From Actinomycetota bacterium (GTDB lineage Bacteria > Actinomycetota > Nitriliruptoria > Nitriliruptorales > JAHWKO01), in assembly GCA_019347855.1 (NCBI GenBank), contig JAHWKO010000036.1, forward strand, positions 1-21,016: a stretch of DNA of 21,016 bases, given 5' to 3'. The notes below the pieces were generated by a model. That model worked only from the letters and a program-made list of their open reading frames with translations. It made no database searches and was not told the DNA's origin. Below, one piece after another: positions 1-9,100 of this stretch (position 1 is the first letter of the stretch; every line of letters begins with the position of its first letter). A program made the position numbers and the translations under genes.

Positions 1-2
1 GG

Positions 3-647
3 ACGGCCTCGATCGACGTCGACGACGAGACGTCCCGTGTCCACGACGAGCCGCCGGCGCCGGCCCCTGTCGAGGACGTGCATCGAGAGCCGCCCCCACC
101 GCCGGCCGAGGCCGAGGCGGCACCGGACGAGACCTCCCACGAGGCCCGTGACGAGCTGATGGCGCTCGTGAACGAGCTCGGGGGGGGCGACGAACCCGAG
201 GAGGTCGCGCAGGAGCCCGAACCGGCCGCCGAACCCGAACCGGACGTCGAACCCGAACCGGTCCCTGAGCCTGACCGGGCCCCCCGGCCCGATCCGGTCC
301 CCGAGCCGGTCGACGAGCAGGACGACGAGCCGACCGTCGAGCACGAGCCCCCGCCGGCGACCGCGCCGGATGGCGATGCGGCTCCCGAGGCCGAGCGGCG
401 GGTCGAGCGTGGTGACGTCTCCGAGCTCCTCCGGGAGCTGAGCCGGCTCGCGGGAGGCGGCTCGGAGTCCGGCGCCGAGGAGACGTCCGAGGACGAGGGG
501 ACACGGGAACAGGGCGGGCAGGAGCGCCGGCCCGAGCCGCCCGAGCCCAGGGAAGCTCAGGGGGACCGGAGGGAGGCCCCGAAGAAGGACAAGGACGACG
601 GGGACGACAAGCGCAGCACCTTCCGGCGCCTGTTCGGCTCGCGCTGA
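3..647 (+). CDS. Acidic Pro/Glu-rich protein, 5'-truncated by window edge
   Basis: The frame is open from base 3 to the TGA at 645-647 (214 codons), so the gene starts outside the window; the GTG at 78 is in frame but has no convincing ribosome-binding site. No family is recognised. The visible part is a low-complexity acidic chain with EP/PEP-rich stretches (about nt 215-330). Two short amphipathic Leu motifs break it up: ELMALVNELGGG (about nt 153-188) and SELLRELSRLAGGG (about nt 418-460). The C-terminus is basic, KRSTFRRLFGSR, which could bind membrane or nucleic acid. This suggests a disordered scaffold or adaptor with two short binding helices; that is inference. It converges on the pyrophosphatase gene with 3 nt between stop codons. 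Codon bias (GC-rich third positions) supports real coding. Confidence 0.65.
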   Translation, partial: TASIDVDDETSRVHDEPPAPAPVEDVHREPPPPPAEAEAAPDETSHEARDELMALVNELGGGDEPEEVAQEPEPAAEPEPDVEPEPVPEPDRAPRPDPVPEPVDEQDDEPTVEHEPPPATAPDGDAAPEAERRVERGDVSELLRELSRLAGGGSESGAEETSEDEGTREQGGQERRPEPPEPREAQGDRREAPKKDKDDGDDKRSTFRRLFGSR

Positions 648-650
648 GCG

Positions 651-1163
651 CTACTCGCGCTGGCTGAGGAAGCGTTGTCGGGACTCCCTGACCTCACGCA
701 GCGCTGAGGCTCGACCCTCCCAGCCCCCCACGTCCACCTTCTTCTCCTCGAGGTCCTTGTAGATGCTGAAGAAGTGGGTGATCTCGTCCCGCAGATGGGC
801 GGGGACGTCATCCAGCTCATCGATGTGCTGCCAGCGCGGATCGGTGTCGGGCACGGTCAGGATCTTGGCGTCGGGACCCTTCTCGTCCGTCATGTGCATG
901 AGACCGACCACGCGGCCGGTGATCAGGCACCCCGGGAAGGTCGGTTCCCCCAGGATGACCAAGGCGTCGAGGGCGTCGCCATCCTCGGCCAGGGTCTCGG
1001 GGATGTAGCCGTAGTCCCCCGGGTAGCGGACGGAGCTGAAGAGCATGCGGTCCAGGCGGAACCGGCCAGCGTCGTGATCGATCTCGTACTTGTTCCGTGA
1101 CCCCATGGGGACCTCGACGAGCACATCGACCAGGTGGTCGTGTCGGATGATGTCGCCGGTCAC
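651..1163 (-). CDS. ppa: Inorganic pyrophosphatase (family I)
   Basis: Hydrolyses cytoplasmic diphosphate to two phosphates, pulling biosynthetic reactions forward. The 170-residue length is normal for a bacterial family I enzyme. Family residues are visible: E17 and the K25-Y-E27 segment near the N-terminus, R39, RYPGDYGY (46-53), the metal-binding DGDALDAL (61-68), DEKGPDAK (93-100) with D93, D98 and K100, and Y135-K136. The position after the second Asp of the DGD motif is Ala where many relatives have Pro; the catalytic acids are intact. The GTG start at 1163 is preceded by a GAGGGAG ribosome-binding site with suitable spacing. It is the last gene of the leftward run, 33 nt after the stop of the anchored EP-rich protein, so cotranscription is plausible. 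Confidence 0.97.
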   Translation of the reverse strand: MTGDIIRHDHLVDVLVEVPMGSRNKYEIDHDAGRFRLDRMLFSSVRYPGDYGYIPETLAEDGDALDALVILGEPTFPGCLITGRVVGLMHMTDEKGPDAKILTVPDTDPRWQHIDELDDVPAHLRDEITHFFSIYKDLEEKKVDVGGWEGRASALREVRESRQRFLSQRE

Positions 1164-1196
1164 GCGTCGCTCCCTCGGTCTGGGACGGCCCGGAGG

Positions 1197-2198
1197 TTAC
1201 TGCGATGCCACCTCGAAGCTCAGTTCGGTGAGCGTCCGTCCGTCACGGACGAGACGGACCGTGTAGGTCCCGGGTTCCTCGGTCACGGCGCGAGGGAGCG
1301 TCACGTGGGTGTCGGTGCGACGCGCCGGCAGCGGGAAGGCGGGGTTGATCAGCTCCTGCCCGTTCCGGCTCAGCACGAGCTCCACCTGGGCTTCGCCGTC
1401 GACCGGTTCGTACTCGAACCAGAACACGACGGCGTCGCCCGGGGTGAACGTCTCCTGCCTCTGGCCCGGTCCGCCGTCCTCGGCGGGCAGAGCCGTCCCG
1501 GCCGAGGTCACGGTGACCGTCGAGGAGGTGACGGGACCCTGCTGCGGTCCCGTCCCACCCTGGTAGAGCACCGCCACCGCGATGGCGGCGACGATCAGGG
1601 ACCCGACGATGAGCGTGAGCGCGCGCATGCGCCGGGGGGACCGTGGCTCCTGTAGGGGCTCGGCGGTCGGCTCGTACGGTTCGGCCGCCTCGGTCTCGAA
1701 CACGTAGGCGACCGGTTCGGAGGGGCGCGGCTCGGACGGGTCTGGTCCGGCCTGGGGGGCGGGTTCAGGCTCCGGTTCGGCCTCAGGTTCCGGTTCGGGT
1801 TCCGGTTCCGGTTCGGGCTCTGCCTCTGGTTCCGGTTCCGCCTCCACATCCGGGGGCGGTGGCGGGGTGCCGACCGCGGCATCGAGGGCCAGCTCGTCAG
1901 CGATCGCTCTGGCCTCGGCCACGGCCTCTTCGACCTGGTCCTGATCGATCGCGAGCACGAGAGCCGCTTGCGACGGGTTGAGCCCCACGTCCTCGACGAG
2001 CACGTCAGCCGCGACGAGATCCGTGAGTCGCACCTCGGAGACGAGGAGCTCGTGGCTGACCGAGAGCAGCTCCACCACGTCGGCGTCCCGGCCCGCCGCG
2101 TCGAGCGCGCGCCGCGCCAGGGCGTCGGCACGGTCCGGTGGCAGGAACGACGCCAGGTACGTGCGGGCCAGCTCGGCCGGCGCGTCGGTGACGGTCAT
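1197..2198 (-). CDS. Membrane-anchored protein: helical N-domain, EP linker, TM, beta-rich exterior
   Basis: No named family is recognised for this 333-residue protein. Residues 1-110 are helical. Around 76-101 the pattern SQAALVLAIDQDQVEEAVAEAR resembles a sigma-factor region 4 helix-turn-helix in spacing, but I cannot confirm homology. Residues 112-160 form a Pro/Glu linker of tandem EP dipeptides. A basic RSPRRMR (186-192) precedes one transmembrane helix (about 193-212), giving N-in/C-out topology. The exterior domain (220-333) is beta-rich and ends in a short Ig-like sandwich, with WFEYEP (260-265), PGTYTVRLVRDG (309-320) and a closing LTELSFEV strand. It could link an outside ligand to an inside partner. 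The ATG is 7 nt downstream of TAGGGT, so translation may be leaderless. Confidence 0.85.
   Translation of the reverse strand: MTVTDAPAELARTYLASFLPPDRADALARRALDAAGRDADVVELLSVSHELLVSEVRLTDLVAADVLVEDVGLNPSQAALVLAIDQDQVEEAVAEARAIADELALDAAVGTPPPPPDVEAEPEPEAEPEPEPEPEPEPEAEPEPEPAPQAGPDPSEPRPSEPVAYVFETEAAEPYEPTAEPLQEPRSPRRMRALTLIVGSLIVAAIAVAVLYQGGTGPQQGPVTSSTVTVTSAGTALPAEDGGPGQRQETFTPGDAVVFWFEYEPVDGEAQVELVLSRNGQELINPAFPLPARRTDTHVTLPRAVTEEPGTYTVRLVRDGRTLTELSFEVASQ
1758..1850 (-). repeat. Tandem EP-coding low-complexity repeat
   Basis: A degenerate 6-nt tandem repeat (GGTTCC/GGTTCG on the plus strand) encodes the Glu-Pro dipeptide run of the anchored protein (about residues 117-147). It is a plausible slippage hotspot that would change linker length in units of two residues without shifting frame. 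Confidence 0.75.
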
Positions 2199-2211
2199 GG
2201 CGCGGACCCTA
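2199..2211 (-). promoter_or_regulatory. Candidate leaderless -10 element
   Basis: Read on the minus strand, TAGGGT (2211-2206) is followed by 7 nt and then the ATG at 2198. A TANNNT at this distance is the usual hallmark of leaderless transcripts in Actinobacteria. No Shine-Dalgarno lies between, and no clear -35 is seen. It would give this gene its own promoter inside the leftward run. Confidence 0.4.
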
Positions 2212-2234
2212 GACGGTCGAGCGCGACGGTCGGC

Positions 2235-3137
2235 TCACCGGTCGCGCCGACGCTCGACCGAGGGATCGTGGCCCGGGACGGGTCGGTCCGCGCCGACGAT
2301 CTCCCGGACGACGATCGCCCCGTCCTCGTCCTCGAACCGGTCACCGGGTTCGGCGTCAGGTGGCACGTAGGCCATCCCGACCCGGGTCCCGTTCCGGTCC
2401 GCGGCGCTGGTGAGCTCGACCTGGGCCCGTCCGCTGCCGGTCGTCCATCCCGGTCGTTGCGAGCCGTCCACCAGGACGGTGGCGAGACGCCGACGGGGCC
2501 GACCGAGCATCCACATCCGGGCGACCGCCTCCTGACCCGGGTAACAGCCCTTCTCCAGGTGGACGTGGGTGGGCAACAGCCCCATCTCCTCCGGCAGGTG
2601 CGGCGCACGGATCTCCCGTCCCCACGCGGGCACGCCGTGCTCGGTGCGCCACGCGTCGAACTCATCCGGGTCCACCCACTCAGCACCCAGCGTGTCGAGT
2701 CGCTCCTCGACCGTCGGCGCCGGACCCACGAGATCGAACCCGTGGTCCCGTCCGATGACGACGAGGCCATCCTCAGACACGACGGCTCGCCCCGACGGGG
2801 GCCCTGCGTCGGTATCCCGGACGGCGACCACCTCGACGTCGAGCGGTTCGAGGCGCGCGTCAGCGAGGAACGTCCGACCGCCCAGGGTGCGCGAGAGCTC
2901 CTCAGCAGCCTCGCGGTCCGGCAGGATCAGCAGGATGCGGTCCTCGAGGACGACGACATCCATCACGGCCAACGGCCGTCCCTTGCCGTCCAGGTGCAGC
3001 GCGCCCGCGACCTCGCCCGGTTCACGGCCCTGGATCCGCTGGGACAGCACCGCATGCAGGTACGAGGCCCGGTCGTCCCCGGTGACGACGACGACGCCGG
3101 AACCGAGCGGACCGGCGATCGTGGAGGGCTCGCTCAT
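2235..3137 (-). CDS. ygfZ: YgfZ/GcvT-like folate-binding protein
   Basis: YgfZ-family proteins are cytoplasmic, bind tetrahydrofolate and help assemble or repair some Fe-S enzymes (known from the family). The diagnostic motif KGCYPGQE is at 196-203 with its cysteine at C198, followed by VARMWMLGRPRRRL. The N-terminal half has the GcvT-like YLHAVLSQRI (26-35) and the LDGKGRPLAVMDVVVLED stretch (49-66). Length (300) is close to the usual 280-330. The ATG at 3137 overlaps the TGA of the upstream surface-protein gene as ATGA, so translation is probably coupled to that gene. This partner is odd, because a sortase substrate and a folate protein have no obvious shared function. The C-terminus ends in an Arg-rich VERRRDR. 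Confidence 0.93.
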   Translation of the reverse strand: MSEPSTIAGPLGSGVVVVTGDDRASYLHAVLSQRIQGREPGEVAGALHLDGKGRPLAVMDVVVLEDRILLILPDREAAEELSRTLGGRTFLADARLEPLDVEVVAVRDTDAGPPSGRAVVSEDGLVVIGRDHGFDLVGPAPTVEERLDTLGAEWVDPDEFDAWRTEHGVPAWGREIRAPHLPEEMGLLPTHVHLEKGCYPGQEAVARMWMLGRPRRRLATVLVDGSQRPGWTTGSGRAQVELTSAADRNGTRVGMAYVPPDAEPGDRFEDEDGAIVVREIVGADRPVPGHDPSVERRRDR

Positions 3138-6100
3138 CGTCTCCGCTGGGGTCGAGGGGGGACAGGCTCCGGGGGATCCTCACGACGGGCCAGGTACAGC
3201 AGCCCCCAACCGGTCAGTGAGAGGATCGCTCCCGTTCCGAGGGTACGCACGACGTGGGCGCCGGTCTGCGGGAGAGGCTCCACCGGAGCGCCCGGGACCC
3301 CGGCACCCTCGACCCCGATCAGCACCGCGTTCGAGAAGACCGCGGCTGCCGCCCCAGCCCGGGCGGACGCCACGTTCTCGATCAGGCCGGCCTCCCCGGT
3401 GGTCACCGTCCGGAAGGTGATGAGGCGCGTGGCTCCCGGATCCATCGGCCCGATCTGGAGGCCAGCGCCCACGATCCCGCCATCCACGTCGATCGCCGGC
3501 TGACCGTCGACCGTGGTCGTGCCGGGGAGGTAGGCGACGCCGACGGGCAACTGGTCGGTGACCAGCACGTCGCCCGCGACCGCGGTATCGAGGTTCGTGA
3601 CCTGGACGGCCCACGTCACCTCCGCGCCCACCGGGACCACGCCCGGGACGTCCACACCCTTGGCGACGGCCAGCGAACCCGATCCCGTCACGGGGATCGT
3701 GACGGGGGGTGACGCCAACGTGCCGGTCGTCGGCGACGTCACGAAGGCGACGTTGGTGAGAGCCGCGCCGGCCACGACCTCATCGCCGACCACCACCCGG
3801 AACCGCACGGTCGCGGTGTCGCCGGGCTCCAGGACGTCGAGCGCCACGCCACCGTTCGCGTCATCCAGAGGGTTGCCGTCAGCGGCGTCCCCGTCGCTGA
3901 CCGGCGCACCGTCGAGCTCGGTCGTTCCAGCGAGGTAGCGGGTGCCGGCGGGGACGGGATCGGTGATGACGACGTCCGTCGCGGGGGCGTTCCCGTCGTT
4001 CGTCACCTCGATCGTGTACGACAGTTGCGCTCCTGCGGCCGTCGACAGGTTCGGGGACGCGTCCTTGGCGACGACCAGCGCCGGTGCGATGACGGTGGTC
4101 CTGTCCTCGACGGAGACGGAGACGTCCGGATCCCCGAGGCTGCTGGCACGCACGGTCGTGACGTCTACGGTGCCGCCAGGGGTGCCGTCCGGTACGTGCA
4201 CGACGACGAGCAACGCCACCGACGACCCCGCCGTGAGCGCGATGGCCCCGTTCACCGCGACGTCCGCGTCGTCCAGCGCCCCGTCCTCATCGACGTCACG
4301 GTGGACGGTGACGGGGAACCCGAGGTTGCTGGTCGCCGACACGACGACCTCGTCATCGACGTCCCCGACGTTGGTCAGGATGTGCGGGTGCACCGCGGGA
4401 CCGGTGCGGATCTGGATCTCCCCGGGGGGCGCGAGGTCGAGCGCGTGACTGCGGGCGACCGACTGGGTGGTACCTGCCCGGGCGGTGACGGCGTCGGTCG
4501 ACGAGGCGCTGGCCGCGTTGACGATCACCTCGCGGTCGACGTCCCGGTCGACCTCCACCACGAACGTGACCGTGGTCGACGCGCCCGGCGACAGGTCGCC
4601 CACGGGTAGACCGGCTGCGACCGGGTTCCCGTCGCCGCTGGTCCGGTCCGGGACCGATCGACCGTCGTGGCGGGTCGAGCCAGGCACGTACGTCGTGCCC
4701 GCCGGGGTCGCGTCGGTCACGACAACGCCGTTCACGTCGGCTTCTCCCGAGTTCGTGACGGTGAGGGTGTAGGTGGACCTCGAACCGGGCGTGACCGACA
4801 GCGGGGACGCGGTCTTGACCAGCGCGAGCTCACCCGCCACGACCTGGGTCCGTAGCTCCGCCGGGTCGGCGACCGAGGGGTCCGTCGTCGAGACCGCTCG
4901 GATCGTCGCCGTGTCGGTGAGCCCTGCGGATGCGGTCGCGGGTGCCGTGACGGACAGGGTGACCGCGTAACTCGCGCCCGGCGCCAGCGACCCGGTCGCC
5001 GAGATCTCGGGTTCGCCCGCGTCGACGACGCCGTCACCGTCGGGATCGGCTCGGAGCACCAGCGTCCATCCTCGGGAGCTGCTGGCCGAGAACGTGTAGA
5101 CGTCCGTGACGTCCCCGGTGTTCGTCACCGTCAGCGGGTGCACCGCCGTGCCTCCAGCGAGCACCGAGACGGTGCCGTCAGGGCCGAGGCGCACCGCGGG
5201 CTGGACGTCGACCTCGTGCTCGACCGGCGGGGCGGTCGCCGTCGCGTCCTCGTTCGACCGTGCCGTGGCGGCGTTCGTGATCGTGCTGTCGTCGGGGACG
5301 GGGTCGACGACCTCGACGGTGAACCGGAGCGTGATGACGTCCCCGCCCGGCGCGAGGTCACCGACGAGGTAGCCGCCGTACTGGGAGCTGAAGGGGTTCG
5401 GGTCCAACGCACCGTCCGAAACCGGGAGGCCGTCTCGGGTCGCGGAGCCCTCGACGTACACGGTGTCGATCGGGGTGTCGTCGGTCACGCGCACGGCCGT
5501 AGCCGCCTCCTGACCGACGTTGCGGACCGTGATCTCGTACGTGATGCGGTCGCGAGCGGTCACCGGTCCGGGGGCGGCCGGCACCGCGCTCTTGTGGAGG
5601 TCCAGGACGGGTCCGCTGGTGACGGTGTGCGTCCGTGAGGCGGACGTTGGCTCCGCGGTGTGGTCCGCGGTCGCGGTGACCACGTTGGTGATCTCCCGTC
5701 CCACCGGGACGGTGGTCTGCACGCGGACCTCGAACCCCAGCGTGACGGCCGTCCCCGCCGGGATGTCCCCCAGGAGGTACCCGCCGGATGCGCTGGCGAA
5801 CGGGTTGGGGTCGGCACCGGTCGCGTCCGGGATCGAGGACGCGCCCACCGTGGCGGAACCCGGGACGTACGTGGTGTCCGCCGGGACGTCGTCCACGACC
5901 CGAACGCCCGTCGCGATCGCACCGCCGACGTTGCGGACCGTCACGGCGTAGCTGATGACCTGGCCGGCGTTGACCTGATCGCCGCTCGGCGTGGACGTCT
6001 TCGTCACGCGGAGGGCCGGGGCGACCGCGGTGGTCCGGTCCGTTGCAGCGGCCACGACCGCCGGATCGGTCGTCGAGCTCGCCCGGACGCTCGTGACATC

Positions 6101-9100
6101 GACCGTGCCGGGGACGGCCCCAGCCGGGACATCGACGACCGCGATGAGCGCGAAACGCTGCCTGGGAGCGACGGGACCGGTCGACGCGACCGCGGTCGTC
6201 TCGGTCGTGCTGTCCCAGACACCGTCCCCGTTGTCGTCCGCGTAGAGCGTGGTGGCCCACCCCTCGCTCGACGTCGCGGTCAGCGCGTAGGTGTCGGTGA
6301 CGTTGCCGGTGTTGGTGACGTCGTGCGCGTAGACCGCGAGCCCGGGGATGACCACCTCGGAAGAGCGATCCGGCGAGATCGCCACCCCCGGATCCGCGCT
6401 GACGGTGTGGCGCACGCGCTGACTGGTCGCGGTGACCCCCTCGTCGACCGCCGCCGTGGCTTCGTTCTCGATCACCGAGCCGTCGGCGGTCGGATCGTCC
6501 ACCCGGACGGCGAAGACCACCGTGCGGGGCGGCCCACCCACCGGCAGGTCGCCGACGGTCAGTCCGCCGTTCGCCGGATCGAGCGGGTTCGTCCCGTCGT
6601 CCGGTACCGGCGCGCCGTCGATCGTCGTGCTACCGGGCACGTACGTGGTTCCGGGCGGCGTGGCGTCCGTCAGGACGGCCCGGGTCCCGACGGCGTTACC
6701 GACGTTCGTGAGCGTCAGCGTGTACGTGATGCGCTGACGCGGCTCGACCGTCCCCCCCGGGTCGGCGGTCTTGTCGAGGTCGAGGACGGGACTCGACCGG
6801 ACGATCTGGGTCACGCTGTCGGTGGCGTCGAGCGCCGGCTCCCCGGTGACGTCGACGACGTTGACGATCAGCGTGTCGTCGGGCAACGGATCGTCCACGC
6901 GCACGCTGAACCGGATCGTCGCGGTCGCGCCTGGGGCGAGGTCGCCGAGGTCGAGGCCGCCGTTCGACGCGGACAGGGGGTTGCGGTCCGCGGCGGACCC
7001 ATCCGCCACGGGGACCCCGTTCCACGTCGTGGTGCCCTGCCGGTAGACGGTCGCGTCGGGGGTCCCGTCCGTGAGCACGACGTCCCGTGCGGGGGCACCA
7101 CCCACGTTCTCGACCACCATCGTGTAGGTGATGGTCATGCCGGGGTTCACCACGGTGCTGCTGGGATCGGCCGTCTTGCGGACCTCGAGCTCCCCTGTCA
7201 CGGCGTTGGTGACGTCGAAGGCATCGGCCGAGACGGCCGGATCGGTCCGTGAGGTCGCCACGACGGTCACCGTGTCGACGGTCCCGCTGATCACCCCAGC
7301 GGGGACGGCGACGGTCACGATCAGCCGGGACACCGCGCCGGGCGCGAGCGTGCGCTCGCTCACCTCGGGTTCGCCGGGATCGACCTGTCCGTCGGCGTCG
7401 ACGTCGTGGTGGATCCGCGCCGACCATCCGTGGTCGCTCGTCGCGGTGAGGTCGTAGGTGTCGGTGACGTCACCGTCGTTGCGCAGGACGTGGGGGTAGC
7501 TGACCGTCGCGGGGGGCTCCACGCTCGCGGAGCGATCCGGGGTGAGGGAGACCGCGGGATCGGCCTCCACAACGTGCGTGACGGAGTCGAACGACGGCCC
7601 GGTGTTCGACCCGCTCGCCTCCGCCACGTTCACGATGACCGTGCCGTCCGCGATCGGGTCGTCGACCCGGACGGCGAACGAGAGGGTGACGGTCGCCCCG
7701 GGAGGCAGGTCGCCGAGAGCGAACGGGACCGCGAACGGGTTCGTTCCGTCGTCAGCGACGGGGGAGCCGTTCAACCGCGCCGAGCCCGCCACGTAGGTCG
7801 TGGTGAGATCCGGTTCAGCGTCCTGGATCGTGACATCCCGCCAGGTGTCGGTGGCGTCGATCCGGTTCGAAAGCACCAGTTGGTACGTGATCGATGTCCC
7901 GGGGTCGACCGTGCTGCCCGAGGCGGGAACGGCGCTCTTCACCAGCTGCGGGATCGCCGACGAGTCGACGGTGTCGGCGGCACTGTCCTGGTCGACCAGC
8001 AGATCGCCCTCCGGGTTGTCCGCGGTCGCGGTGGCGGTGTTCACGATCACCGTGCCGTCGGCCAGCGGGCGGGTCACGGCTACCTGGAAGGTGATCACCC
8101 GGACGGCCCCGGGCTCGAGGTCGCCGAGGGCGACCGGGAAGCTGTCCGGCACGCCGGTGTCACCGTCCACCGCGATCGTGGCCCCGTCGATCGTGCCGTG
8201 GGCGGGGTCGGCCAGTGCGTCGTCGACGTCCACGTCCAGCGCGGTCGCCGTGACGCCGTCGTCGACGTTGGCGACCTCGATCCGGTAGTCGATCCGCTCT
8301 CCGGGGACCGCGCTGCCGGTGGCGGTGCTGGAGGTCTTGGTGACCTCGATCCGCGGGGCGATGACGGTCGTCGTGTCGGTGGCCGAGGCGGTCGCCGTGG
8401 GGCTCACCCGCCCGGTCGCGGTGACGGTCACGGTGTCGACCGTGCCGCGAGCGGTCCCGCTCGGGATGTCGACGACGACCAGGAGGTCGAACGTCCCCCC
8501 GTCCTTCGGGAGCGGACCGGTGTCCGCGGGCGTGGTGAGCAGCCGATCGGTCCCGGCATCGAGCAACCCGTCGCCGTCGACGTCCTCCCACAGTTCGACG
8601 TCCCACCCACGCGCGCTGGTCACGGTCAGGTCGTAGGTGTCTCCCACGTTGCCGGTGTTCGTGACGGTGTGCGGGAAGACGACGGTGGTCGCCGCTTCCG
8701 TGCGGACCGACGTACCGGCGGTGATCGTCACGGCGGGATGGAAGTCGTCGTACCCGAAGTCCACGGCGGTGACGGTCTGCGCGGGAGCGAGCCCGTGGAC
8801 CTGGAACGGCGAGTTGTCCGTCGTCAGGACGTACGCGTCGTCCACGGTCTCCGGGACGACCACGAGGTAGTCGCCGGGCGGCAGCTCGTCGAACACGAAC
8901 GCCCCGTCGACGGTGTCCACGGTGGCAGATCGCACCGCCGCCCCATCCGGCTCGCCGTCGCGGTCGGCGTCCGCGTGGAGCTCGACGACGACCGTCGTCG
9001 GGGCGGTCGGCGTCTCGGTGCCCGCGTCGAGGACGCCGTTGCCGTTGACGTCGTACCAGACCGTCCCGCCGATCGTGGCTGGGCGCCAGAACCCGAAATC

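Noticed and set aside
638..662. Direct repeat CTCGCGCTG at the convergent ends of the first two genes
   Set aside because: Nine bases in GC-rich coding DNA explained by Arg/Ser codons at both C-termini; no hairpin with a U tract, so not called a terminator.
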